Source: Coptis chinensis
Lineage: Eukaryota; Streptophyta; Magnoliopsida; Ranunculales; Ranunculaceae
Direction of reading: 5' to 3'
Assembly (NCBI GenBank): GCA_015680905.1
Contig: CM027380.1
Span: forward strand, 55,445,001 to 55,509,000
DNA: 64,000 nt
The position numbers and the translations under genes are program-made. This document shows positions 53,580 to 64,000 of this stretch, one piece after another. Each line of letters begins with the position of its first letter. Within the stretch, counting starts at the first letter, position 1. A model generated the notes under the pieces. It did no database searches. It saw only the letters and a program-made list of their open reading frames with translations, and was not told the DNA's origin.

Positions 53580-55313
53580 GGCTTTTGTAATTCAAAAAGG
53601 AAACGTTTTTGTATTTAGTGAATTTTAGTTTTTGATCCATTTTTTCTTGTTGGTGAAGGCTGTGTTTAAAGCTGATCTTAACCTTCTAACTATAAATTGC
53701 ATTACTAACTAGTATACTCCATTGCAATGGGGCGTGAGCAGAGCAGGGCTTTAGATAAAATTTTAACAAAAATGAAGACAGCATAATAACAAGTTAACCA
53801 AAAACTGAAAAAGTGCATTAGGAGCATGCTTATGACCTACGCTAGAAACTCTGGCAGTACTCAAACTCAATACCTCTAGAATGTCATTCATTTTCTTACT
53901 ATACAAAACAAAAAAAGTCCCAATCTTCATCAAGATTCAAGAGATATGTTTAACGTTTCTTATTTCTTATATACTCTTTTCCACAATGCGACATTTTCAC
54001 ACTTTTGCAGTATTACCATATCCTAATAATACCCACTCCAGCCACTTCTGTATCGAGGGTTCAACCATTCTAAGCCTAGAACTAAGAGACCAAAAATAAC
54101 AGTTCTAATGTTTTTTACATAATTACAACTTGCTCCAACCAAAAAAACACTAACACCATTACTTCGACCAACACTCAAAACAAGCATTCTCGCGTATTCT
54201 TCAAAATAAAATAGTAAATTATTCACATCATGAGATAATGCATTCTCAACTTCCTAAAATTATGGGTTCAAGACTTGGACATAGACATTTAGTAGAAATC
54301 TAATTGAACTCTACTATGACTCAAGTTTATAAACAATAAGCATACAAAGATCAAAATACCATTTAACTAAACAAACTAATATCAATCCATAATTTTTTAG
54401 TACCAGAAATTTTATAGTAATACCAGACCCTTCATCAGTAAGAATTTCAGTAAGTAAAGAATGTTTTACCTTTCATTTGAGCAAGAGAATCTCAGCAATA
54501 TCAGTCAACAATATCAACTTATTAGCCCAAATCCGGTGCCCGTTGTACAGTAGTGGGGTATCGAGAAAGATGATGGGGGGTATCGAGAGAGAGATGGGGA
54601 GAGGGCGAGAGAGAAATTTTGAGCAGAGATAAGAATCGTAGCAGAGACGAGAGAGAGAGAGAGAGGAGGAGATGAGGGGCATCGAGAGAGAGATGAGGGG
54701 CAAAGAGAGAGAGAATGAGGACAAACAAACAAAAACCAAAGAAATTACATTTTGGGCCACGCCCCCCCTCCCCTCGCCCAGAACGTTCGCTCCACTCACT
54801 TGATTATCTATCTGGACAAAATTTTTGTTGCAAGGCGATATGAATTGTAATTAGAGTTACTTAGGGATGACCTCCATGCTACAATGTACAGACTAAACAG
54901 TTAGAAAGGTTTGTCGTTCCAGCCCTTGCCAAAAACAAAAGATGTACACCGAAAACATTGAGTTGAACTTGTGCTATATGGAAAGTCTATTTGCACAAAA
55001 ATGGAGGTAAATAATTCCGAGTGCACAGAAGAGAAATGCTAAATATAAATAATATGGGAACTGTTTTTTAGGGCTTGTGCCTAAAATTACATGCCGGTAG
55101 TATTTGTTACATACTCATGTTTTCTGGAAGCTCTTATACGAAATGAGTAGAGTTTGTTTTACGAATTTACATTACACTATAAATATTTTAGCAAGTGCAT
55201 ATCAACTTCATACCCTGTTAAAAAAAAACGAGACCAACACTTGTGAGTGAAAACTTGACATTCTCAAATTTGAGTAACAACTTTCTCTACTCCTGTTAGT
55301 TTGAACATTGGAC
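53580..55313. other. upstream region of copy A with GA/CT-rich tract
   Basis: No gene is seen. At 54560-54720 the minus strand is a long CT-rich tract (TCTCTCTC with CCCCATC/CCCCTCATC repeats) of the sort found in plant 5' UTRs. It could be the leader of LRB-like copy A, about 1.1 kb upstream of its first coding exon. Open frames on the minus strand there are low-complexity. Confidence 0.5.
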
Positions 55314-55318
55314 AGAAA

Positions 55319-55970
55319 TGTTGGGGTTAATACCAATATCAATTGATCTCCACTACACAGATAATTTGTATTTGAACTCTTTTCAACTCCAGACAACAAT
55401 CTAAATATAAACTACAACCTAGCTAACATGTCCAACTCTCTAAATAACTATTAACAACAGATAATAATGTAAAGAAGTAAAGCGCATACCACAACACAAA
55501 GATATACCATGGTTCAGGCTAATGGTGCCTACTTCCACAAAAGCTAATCCTTTTATAAAGTGGGAAGGAATATTACAATCACTCATTTCAGTCTCTCACC
55601 TTACTAGATCACTCCTCTCTCTTTACAGGCTTGTTTCTCTATAAAGGTTATCTCTCAATTTTGATAGCTCTCAAAATTGGGTTTCTTTTCTCTGTGTTCT
55701 AGGTTTTCCAAAACCTTGTTTTAGGTTTATATATCAAAAACCAAATTCGCGGTTATTGTAGCGAATTAGAAACCGCACTTATAGGCATGGGTGTGGGCAC
55801 GCTCTCGGCAAGGCCAATGTCGAGCACGTGCGCCCTCAAAGTACTAGAAGTTGTTCACGGCATAGGCGCGGGCGTGCCTTAGTCAAGACCAAACTTAGCG
55901 CGTGCGCACTCAGCCTTCTTCATGCAAACTGATTTTTTTTTTCTCTCCTCATGTGAGGGATAACTCCAAA
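55319..55970 (-). repeat. 3' LTR of the copia element
   Basis: This is the direct repeat of the 5' LTR. It is preceded on the minus strand by a polypurine tract GGAGGGGGAGAT (55971-55982), the plus-strand primer site. Confidence 0.92.
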
Positions 55971-56019
55971 AATCTCCCCCTCCGGCCCGAACAGTGAGGG
56001 GGGATACCTCCATGTAATT

Positions 56020-57691
56020 TCCAAATCAACAGGAGGAGTGTGCTACTATTCCGGCGGTAGCACAACAAACATCAAACTTACCTTTTCACTAAGACTTTGG
56101 TCATCATATCTAATCCGTTCTTGTCAGTATGGATCTTCTCGATGCACAAATGCTTATCTTCGAGTACTTCTCTAATCTAATGATAACGCACATGTATGTG
56201 CTTGGATCTAGAATAAAAACTCGAATTCTTGCTCAAATGGATGGCGCTCTGACTGTCACATAGAACTACAAACTGTCTCTGCTTTAGCCCTAGTTCGTCG
56301 AAGAACCTCTTCATCCATAGCATCTCTTTGCAACACTCTGTGGCTGCAATATACTCGGCTTCTGTAGTAGAGAGGGCAACAAACTTTTGCAACTTAGATT
56401 GCCAAGAAACTGCTCCCCCTGCAAAAGTAACCAGATAACCGGAGGTGGACTTCATCAAGTCAACATCACCTGCCATGTCTGTATCAGTGTAGCCTTCAAG
56501 TAAGGGCTTACTTCCACTAAAACACAAACACGATTTGGAAGTGCCCTTGAGATATCTCAATATCCACTTAACACCTTCCCAATGCTCCTTACTCGGATTT
56601 GACAGAAATCGCCTTACAACACCAACGACGAAAGCAATATCCGGTCTTGTATACACCATTGCATACATCAAGCAACCCACTGCGGATGCATAAGGATTAT
56701 TTTCCATCTGACTCTGCTGATGCTCATCCTTTGGACACATCTTTTTGGTCATGCAGAATTGGCCACCAAGCGGACAACCGACTGGCTTCGCTTGATCCAT
56801 GTTGAATCTCTTCAACACCTTCTCAATGTAGCTTTCTTGAGAAAGCCACAACTTCCCACTCTTTTTGTCACGAGTGATTCACATCCCAAATATCTGCTTT
56901 GCTTGACCCAAATCCTTCATCTCAAAGGACTTACTCAAGTCTTTCTTCAGCTTGGATATCTTGTTGATGTTTGGATCAACTATCAACATATCATCCACAT
57001 ACAACAAGAGCACTATGAAATCCCCATTTGGAAATTTCTTAACAAACACACAGTGATCGGAAGCAGACTTCTTGTATTCTTGCTTCGCCATAAAGGAATC
57101 AAACTTTATGTACCACTGTCTTGGTGCTTGCTTCAACCCATACAAACTCTTTATCAGCTTGCATACTAGGTGCTCATTGCCTTTGACCTTAAACCCCTAT
57201 GGCTGGTCCATGTAGACATCTTCTTCAAGGTATCCATGAAGAAAAGCTGTCTTAACATCTAGCTGCTCAACCTCTAGGTTCATACTTGCGGTCATACCCA
57301 ATACCACCATGATAGAAGTCATCTTCACTATGGGAGAGAAAATTTCATCAAAGTCAATCCCTTTCCTTTGACTGAATCCCTTCACTACAAGGCGAGCTTT
57401 GTGCCTTGGGTGTGGATTATTCTCCTCATGCTTGACTTTGTAGATCCACTTATTCTTGAGAGTTTTTCTTCCTTTCAGTTTCTCAACTAACTCATAAGTG
57501 TGATTCTTATGCAAAGAATCCATCTCATCATGCATGGCCTTCAACCACTTCTCTTTGTCTGTACCTTCAAGTGCCTTTTGATAGTACATAGATTCTCCAC
57601 CATCAGATAGTAAAATATACGTATGTGGTGGATACCTAGTTGAAGTTTCTCTCTCTATCTGACCTCCTTGCCCCATCTGCTGGTGCCTCAA
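56020..57691 (-). pseudogene. reverse transcriptase and RNase H of the copia element
   Basis: RT begins KWLKAMHDEMDSLHKNHTYE, LKNKWIYKVKHEE and ARLVVKGFSQRKGIDFDEIF, then VEQLDVKTAFLHGYLEEDVY. A stop at 57197 follows, then SLYGLKQAPRQWY and the intact YVDD box (LLYVDDMLIV). After a stop at 56879 come RPDIAFVVGVVRRFLSNP and WILRYLKGT. RNase H shows YTDTDMAGD, ALSTTEAEYIA and VLCDSQSAIHL, followed by a stop at 56177 and a tail EDKHLCIEKIHTDKNGLDMM. RT and RNase H catalytic residues appear retained but the frame is broken three times. Confidence 0.92.
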
Positions 57692-57854
57692 GAGGATGCA
57701 CTTTTAGTTGCTCAGGTGGTGGTTCATGCACTTCATCTGCATCTTATATATCAATAAGTTATATCCCATCATGAGTAATAGGATCATCATCATGAGCTTC
57801 AAACCCATGGTTTTTTGCATTCTCAATGCCTTCTACACGTTCCACAGTAGGAAC

Positions 57855-59152
57855 TTATGGTTCTGAATCAACAAGATCATTAGTGAAAGTTTGTGGCTTC
57901 TCACCCTCCTCAAAGTCTGCTATGGTTTGGTCTTCTAAAAACACAACATCTCGACTTCGGATTACCTTCTTGATAATCGGATCATAGAGTTTGTAGGCAA
58001 ACTTCTCATCCCCATAACCCAGAAAAATGCCCTGCTTGGCTTTGTCATCAAGCTTGGATCTCTCATAATTGGGAATATGAATATATGCCCTGCACCCAAA
58101 TACCCTCAAGTATCCATAATCAACATCTCTGCCTGACCATACTCTCTTTAGATAATCACTATTTAGAGGCTTTGATGGCGATAGGTTGATCACATGCACG
58201 ACTGTACGCATTGCTTCTACCCATTAACTTCTAAGAACTTAGAGTGAGACATCATGCATCTCATCCTCTCTACAATGGTCCGGTTCATTCTCTTGGCTAT
58301 TCTATTATGTTGCGGTGTCTTGGGAACGGTCTACTCATAACAAATCATATGACTCTTGCAATACTCTTCAAACGGCCCTATGTACTCACCCCCATTATCT
58401 GAGCGAATACATTTCAAAGGTTTCCATGTCTCTCTTTCCACCATGTTATGGAAAGTCTTGAACACGCCAAGTACTTCATCCTTGGTCTTCAGACTATATG
58501 CCCATATCTTTCTTGACGAATCATCAATGAAAGTCAAGAAGTACAAAGCTCCCCCGTGGGACTTTACTCTCATAGTACCATATAAGTCAGTGTGAACTAG
58601 CTCAAGGACATTGTCCTTTCTGTGAGACGGGAATCCTTGGAAAGACACCCTGTGTTGCTTTCCTACCAAATAGTGAGTACATCTATTTAAATGTGTACCT
58701 TTGATGTCTGGCAAGGTCTTTTGCTTGGCAAGAACTTCCATGCCACACAGTCTCTTGTGCCATAGTTCGGAGGAAGCTTCTTCTTCTGCCGCATTCACTT
58801 CTGCTTTACACAAACTAGCCCGTGTCTTCTAAAGAGAGCAATTTTTCTTCCCTTTGGCTACTACTATGGAAACTCTGCTCAGTTTTCATACCCCGTTACC
58901 AAACGGGTTTAGAAAGCCATCATCATCTACCTTCCTAGTGGAAATTAGGCTTAGCCGAATGTCAGGGACATGTCTTACATCCTTGAGTGTTAAGGTGTAG
59001 CCGACATTGGTTTCTATATGAACATCACCATTGCCTACAATCTTCGAGACGCCACTGTTACCCATCTTTACCTCACCAAACTCACCACAGCTGTAGGTAG
59101 TGAAGAATCCCCTATACTGTGTGGCGTGATAGGATGCTCTTGTATCTATCAC
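57855..59152 (-). pseudogene. protease and integrase of the copia element (inactive)
   Basis: The protease site reads VIDTRASYHAT, with Arg in the third position of the DTG triad, so activity should be lost. The frame stops near 58886. The pre-integrase zinc region reads LWHKRLCGMEVLA ... RCTHYLVGKQHRVSF, where the second Cys of CxxC is Tyr. The integrase core keeps HTDLYGTM and RSDNGGEY but the third acid position reads HNRIAKRMNRTI, with Lys instead of Glu. Stops occur near 58330 and 58215. The C-terminal part (FGCRAYIHIPNYERSKLD, GIFLGYGDEKFAYKLYD) ends at 57855. Confidence 0.92.
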
Positions 59153-60067
59153 CTACTTTGTATCCTGGCATGAGGTACTAAGACAGCACACACTACAATC
59201 TGACACAATTCCCACTAGATCGTCGACTAGTGCGGTAGTATCTCTGCCTGTGTATCCGTTTCTCTGTACCATGTCTTCATGTACACAGTTATTCTTCTTA
59301 TCCCTCTTCATTGTTCTGCACTCATACCTGAAGTGACCCTTGGTGGCACAGTAGTAACATTGCTTCTCTGCCTTAGGAGTTCTATCTTCACCCCTAGATT
59401 TGCTTCTGTCATCACCTCTAGAATGAGATGGTTTTCTGCTTTTACCTCTCCCCCGCTTCTCTGTGATAAGGATCTCTGAGTGAGAGGAGTTGCTTCTTGA
59501 ACCCCTTATTGTCTCCTCATTCAACAATGCCCCAGTAGCCATCTCCATGGAAATAACTCCATCCTTAGCGGCACCGTTAAGAGAAATTGCTAACGTTTCC
59601 CAACTTTCGGGTAGAAAGGTTAATAAGAACAAAGCCTCAACTTCGTCACCCATATTAATCTTCATCAAATGCAACTGATTGATGGTATTCTGCAGTTCAT
59701 TAAGATGCTCAGACATTGAAGAACCTTCTTTGTACTTCGTGTTGGCAAACATCTTAATGAGCAACACTTTGTTCCCGGCCGACTTCCTCTCATAGAGGTC
59801 TTCGAGTTTCTTCCACAAGCCAAAAACGGTAGTCTCTTGGGATACATGATGAAAAACACTGTCGTCAATCCACTGTCTAATGTACCCTATTGCTTTTCTG
59901 TCAAGCTTGCTCCACGCAGCCAAAGGAATCATTTCCAGTTTTTCTTCTCCATTCTCAATGGGTTGTGCCAAGTCCTTACAGTATATCAAGTCTTCCATCT
60001 TGGCTTTCCAAATGGTGTAGTTTGCTCTATTCAGACTAATCATGCGAGTGTTCATAGAATGGTCCAT
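59153..60067 (-). pseudogene. gag of the copia element
   Basis: The ATG at 60067 opens a 304-residue frame: LNRANYTIWKAKMEDLIYCK, VFHHVSQETTVFGLWKKLED, SMSEHLNELQNTINQLHLM and LLTFLPESWETLAISL are the capsid helices of the copia gag family (UBN2-like). A basic Arg/Ser region leads to a CCHC zinc knuckle CYYCATKGHFRYEC at about 59330-59370. The frame ends at a TAG (59153-59155) exactly before the protease active site, so the polyprotein is cut there. Confidence 0.92.
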
Positions 60068-60159
60068 CTCTCTAAGTTATTTAAACTTAAATCTTCTCTC
60101 AGGAATTTCGTCAAACACCTTCCGAGCAAAATTTGGATAACACCCTAAGTTAATCTAAC

Positions 60160-60176
60160 TAAGGCTATGATACCAC
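60160..60176 (-). other. primer binding site of the copia element
   Basis: Minus-strand TGGTATCATAGCC lies two bases inside the 5' LTR. It matches the initiator-methionine tRNA 3' end complement used by most plant copia elements, with one mismatch. Confidence 0.88.
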
Positions 60177-60177
60177 T

Positions 60178-60815
60178 TGTTGGGGTTAATACCAATATCA
60201 ATCGATCCCCACTACACAGATAACTTCAACTCCAGACAACAATCTAAATATTAATTACAACCTAACTAACATGACTAACTCTCTAAACAACTATTAACAA
60301 CAGATAATAATGTAAAGAAGTAAAATACATACCACAACACAAAGATATACCGTGGTTTGGCCAATGGTGCCTACTTCCACAAGAACTAATCCTTTTATAA
60401 AGTGGGAAATAAGATTACAATCACTCATTTCAGGCTCTCACCTTACTAGATCACTCCTCTTTCTTTACAGGCTTGTCTCTCTGTAAAGGTTATCTCTTAA
60501 TTTTGATAGCTCTCAAAATTGGATTTCTTTTCTCTGTGTTCTATAGGTTTTCCAAAACCTTGTTTTAGGTTTATATACAAAAAACCAAATTCGCGGTTAC
60601 TGTAGCGAATTAGAAACCGCACTTATAGGCATGGGCGCGGGCGCGCTCTCGACAAGGCCAATGTCGAGCGCTACAAGACAAAAAATCTTGGAAGTTGTTC
60701 ACGGCATGGGTGTGGTGGCTTTGGCAAGACTAAACCGAAGGCCAAGACGCCGGCCAACCTTATTCACGCAAACTGAACTTCTTTTTCTCTCCTTATGTGA
60801 GGGATAACTCCAACA
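60178..60815 (-). repeat. 5' LTR of the copia element
   Basis: The minus-strand LTR starts TGTTGGAGTTATCCCTCAC and ends TATTAACCCCAACA. The sequence includes a CT-rich leader zone and a TATA-like TTTATATAAACC region. It differs from 55319-55970 by scattered substitutions and small indels, including a missing segment of about 14 bp near 60225. Confidence 0.92.
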
Positions 60816-60879
60816 AGAAACTGTGGTATATACAGTATACAATATACATACAGATATAAAACTAAGCAAAATTACATAG

Positions 60880-61510
60880 GCCTTCACATAAGCAGATCTC
60901 CTCTACAAGTGAACTACATTCAAGCAGCTAAACTCTTACTAGAGCATAAAAACTTTTCTGTAAGCCTTCTCAGCCAAAATATAACTTGTCAATTTCAACC
61001 AAGGAAATCTCAAGCTCCGGATAAATCATGTACTAGCTAACCCGAAATACAAAACACAAAAATAGGATAAGCAAGTAAACCATCCCAAAAGTTCAGGAAA
61101 AGACCTCAACGAGAGTCATGATTTGAGGGTGAGCACTGCCCTCAGCTGGAGAATGCCATTGATGAAACAGGAGCTCTCACCTGACACAACAGACTCCCAA
61201 TCTGTGGTGAAAAGGTTCCTGAACCGCTTTACCACCTGTGAAGTTATACTGGTGTTTATACGTTGTCATAAACTCTTCTGCGGGCTTAAACCTTGCTGCA
61301 AATTCATACTCCACCAAAACGCTTTCCGATCCCTTCTCTTGCATCCCCAAGAACAGACCAAAACAGTTAAAATCTTTCTATTTGGCTGTTGGTCAATATA
61401 TTGCAATGGCCTGACAGGAAATAACTGTGTCCACCCAGGTGAATTAGTTGAGAGTAAATACAAGGATAGAAATGGTTCAGCAGCCAAAGTGTTTTTCAAC
61501 GGTCCCCTAC
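60880..61510 (-). pseudogene. LRB/POB1-like C-terminal fragment, copy C
   Basis: Minus-strand frames give HLGGHSYFLSGHCN (about 61440), [15 protein letters not shown] sequence at about 61340, [29 protein letters not shown] and FINGILQLRAVLTLKS, ending near 61120. Frame changes lie near 61390 and 61240. The 3' flank 60880-61120 resembles 28970-29300. Only the C-terminal domain is present, so this is a partial duplicate lying directly downstream of copy B. Confidence 0.82.
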
Positions 61511-61566
61511 AGACTACTTCAAAAGGAAAAATTGTAATAAAATAACCTATACAAACACAGTGTTCG

Positions 61567-63400
61567 CTATACAATACTCAGAACTACCCTCGGGTGCAAC
61601 ATGGCATTCATGAATAGGACCTTGCTGGACAGAAACGACTCCCAATCCATGGAAAACAAATTCTTGATTTCAATTGCTTTCCCATCAGTGAAGTTTTCTT
61701 GTCCTTTATATCTAACCACATATTCTTGTGTTGGCAAGGACCTTTCCTGCAAATTCAAATTCCAGTAAGCATTCTGAACCCTTCCTCATCAGCAAAGAAA
61801 GCCCGAAACTACCACGCACTCCATTGGGCTGTTCATCATGGCTGCAACGAGCTGCAAGGTAAAAAGTATGTTCACCCAGGTAACTTCCTTCAGAGAAAAC
61901 ACGCTCTGCTGGAAACATGCTACAGCAATCTTCCCTTCTCAGCTCAAAGTATACTACAGTCTGCGGCTTTGGAAGCTCAAACTCGACCACTTTTACAGGC
62001 CTATATATGTAGTTACGCTGCACAAACCTAGCGACAGGATCCTCAACAGAGAGAAGACGCTGTCTGTGTGGAGTCTCAGCTTTAAACATAAGTGCATGGA
62101 ATGCATATCCACGTGCCACCGACTGGCTCAAATCATTCAGATTGAGGAGTTCACTGAGCTTTCTGCAGGTCATGTATTGAAATCGAATTAAGTGATGAAG
62201 ACAGGAATCCAGAACTTCACGTTGATCCTCCAGCTTTGGATAGCGGGTTCGTGACCACTTCAGAAGAAACTCAAAAACATAATCTTCAGATGGTACTTTG
62301 ATAACATTGCTGGACAAGACAATCTCCATTGCCGTCAAACCTGAGCAATAAAAAAGAGCGTCAGCCAAACGAATAATAAAGAAAAAAACGAAAAGGCACA
62401 CTCCAACATTCTTACTTTGTGAAGTCCTTGTACCATCCAAGCAAATGTTCTCTAGCTCTCTTAGTCAATTGTTGAACTATTTCAACACACAGCACTGCAG
62501 ACGGAAGGTTCAAATAATCCAATGCTATATCAAGTGTCATGGGCAAGTTCTGCAGCAGCTTGCAGCAGTACCTCATGCACGAAGGAACCTCATATTTATC
62601 AGCAGTAACAAGAAGATCCAATAATGAAGTAGCGCAGGTAACTGACAAGGTGTTGCTGTAGATGAAAAATATGAGTGCGAATACTGCAGCTTCCTCTGAC
62701 ACAAAATCAAATAAGGTCTCATCATTACCTGATGTATTATTAAAATTAAGTACCAAGTAAAATCATGCATATTCAGATTCCAGAAAGCAACCTATTTGTT
62801 ATAAGATCGACCAGGAAGGTGTACAAACCCATATATCTATCAAAGGAACTTAGGTTGGAAAAAAGTAATACAGAAATCTCCCCTCCCCGAAGGGGGGAAA
62901 AAACAATCAAAAAGCAAAAAAAATATTATTTACCTGAAGCATTTATACGAAGAGTTACAAGTCGCTCCTCTGATTCTTTCATGCCATTTGAGAAAAGCTG
63001 AAATGCAGATCAAACCACTAAGTATGTATGAACAAAAAGAAAACAAGGACAGACAATGTATTAATGATAGTGAACATACCTTATGGAAATACTGACTTTT
63101 TGCAGCTAAAATAGGAGAACTAACATGTAAAGTCCTAACTCTTGAACCCTCTGAACAAACCATGCTCTTAGAAGAATCAATGGCCTCTACAGCCTCTTCC
63201 CCTGTGAATAACCATTCAATGATGTTATTCAATACTGCTGGAGTACTGTAATTGATGTTGCAACATGAATTTCAAAGAGTAGACAACGTGGCTAGTTGGG
63301 ATGACTTCCTCACCATGCTTTTCACAAGCCAATGAATCTGTGTTACCAGGTTGGCCACAGTTCAACACATGCTCTTCATAAGTGCCTTCCAGAGCTAAAG
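61567..63400 (-). pseudogene. LRB/POB1-like BTB-BACK gene, copy B (most exons present, two frame breaks, 5' end outside window)
   Basis: Minus-strand exons: about 63397-63310 (NCGQPGNTDSLACEKHG), 63201-63080 (BTB start VRTLHVSSPILAAKSQYF), 62997-62934 (LFSNGMKESEERLVTLRINA), 62695-62416 (FIYSNTLSVTCATSLLDLLV, CMRYCCKLLQNLPMT) and 62340-61567 (BACK: VPSEDYVFEFLLKWSRT, IRFQYMTCRKLSEL; C-terminal domain: YRPVKVVEFELPKPQTVVYF). Splice sites are GT-AG. LRB/POB1 proteins are nuclear CUL3 substrate adaptors in light and hormone signalling. The join of 62416 to 62340 is out of frame and lacks about nine residues usual after YKD-TK, and one extra base near 61757 shifts the C-terminus. A pseudogene is likely; the first exon would lie beyond 64000. 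Confidence 0.85.
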
Positions 63401-64000
63401 ATATGGGAAAAACAGGATATTAATTATATTATGATCAGTCATGCATTTGAGAAAGTTGTGTATGCAACAAAAACATTCATTTATACAGCAGGAGTAAAAA
63501 GTCATAAGCTAAAAGACAAAATACTCCTAAGGTGGAATACAGTTATGAGTTATTGCCTACAATGTAATAGGAAATAATTCTATGCGATACCGCCTTACTT
63601 TACCAAAAAAAATTCTATGCGACAAGGAAGACACCAAACCTTCAAGGTGTTTACTTAAGCTAAAGCATCAAATTTAAAAAAGTAATTCTCGGACAACATC
63701 AAATTTCAGGTACCAACATCTCAACATTGTTTTTCCAACTTTGGCTCAAGCATAAAAACATCAAGCACGAGAAGTACATTTAACTAACACTTTAAATCAG
63801 TGCTTTACACAGGTCATCATAAAGAATATCGAAATATTTTCACTACTAATTGGCAGTACATAAAACCTTAAAGAGTACAACTTGGAATCATCTTATCTTA
63901 CATATAATGGGAAAAATTATTATTTTTTTTTTTTTTATTATTATTTCCCGTATCTTATATCTTCTTCACTTTTGTTCTAATGGGGAAAGCATTTACATAT
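63401..64000. other. intron of LRB-like copy B
   Basis: This is non-coding and resembles 30441-30810, the equivalent intron of copy A. A CTATGCGA phrase (63581 and 63613) is locally duplicated and a poly-T run lies at 63925-63936. The upstream exon is not reached. Confidence 0.6.

Larger units (their letters stand above)
55319..60815 (-). mobile_element. degenerate Ty1/copia LTR retrotransposon, 5.5 kb
   Basis: A perfect 5-bp target duplication AGAAA lies at 55314-55318 and 60816-60820. The LTRs are 60178-60815 (5') and 55319-55970 (3'), each running TGTTGG ... CCAACA on the minus strand except for a changed tip in the 3' copy. Gene order on the minus strand is gag, protease, integrase, RT, RNase H, which defines copia. 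Several stops and three lost catalytic or zinc residues make it inactive. It lies between LRB-like copies A and C. Confidence 0.95.

Noticed and set aside
54473..54799. Ser/Leu-rich membrane protein on the minus strand
   Set aside because: It is the translation of a CT-rich microsatellite-like tract and is open in more than one frame.

Overview
This is a piece of nuclear chromosome from a flowering plant, most likely a dicot. The evidence is AT-rich sequence with plant-type GT-AG introns, plant-only families (FHY3/FAR1-like and OTU-containing Mutator transposases, plant mobile domain, DUF1644, LRB/POB1 BTB proteins), and Tat-lineage Ty3 and Ty1/copia retrotransposons. I cannot name the species. 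I see no intact protein-coding gene with a full-length uninterrupted frame; almost everything is transposon, captured gene fragment or decayed host gene.

Layout. 1-6.9 kb: non-coding, with small tandem duplications and a pentatricopeptide-repeat relic. 6.9-17.3 kb: a degenerate Tat-lineage Ty3 element with two LTRs, gag-protease, RT, two RNase H domains, integrase, a 3' array of about 190-bp repeats, and an antisense extra gene with one intron. 17.8-26.2 kb: a Mutator-like element (9-bp target duplication ATCTAACAA, long TIRs) carrying an FHY3/FAR1-like transposase gene. That gene is cut by a 3.8-kb CACTA element (TSD TCA) holding fragments of at least three host genes: ribosomal protein eS26, selenoprotein-T-like and DUF1644. 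26.2-28.9 kb: unresolved spacer.

29-63.5 kb is decayed LRB/POB1-like (BTB-BACK) sequence on the minus strand, in at least three copies. Copy A has its N-terminal exon at 53.2-53.4 kb and the rest at 29.3-30.4 kb. Its first intron is stretched by a nest of elements: a hAT element (30918-53123, 8-bp TSD CTCTAAAG) contains a second, 21.7-kb Mutator-like element (31166-52848). That element carries an OTU-domain transposase gene (+) and, facing it, a five-exon plant-mobile-domain (PMD) gene (-). The PMD first exon is split by a solo LTR (40575-42148, TSD GGCAC). A second gene-capturing CACTA element (42965-50992) sits 0.75 kb upstream of the PMD start and holds fragments of allantoate amidohydrolase, a nuclear poly(A)-binding protein and an Ulp1-type protease; its allantoate amidohydrolase piece lies inside a further inverted-repeat-bounded unit. 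Upstream of copy A is a degenerate minus-strand copia element (55319-60815, TSD AGAAA), then LRB-like copies C (fragment) and B (most exons recognisable, two frame breaks).

The most interesting object is the second Mutator-like element: transposase-OTU and PMD genes run inward from opposite TIRs, as mudrA and mudrB do in maize MuDR, with PMD in the mudrB position. The target duplications and nesting also let the insertions be ordered in time.
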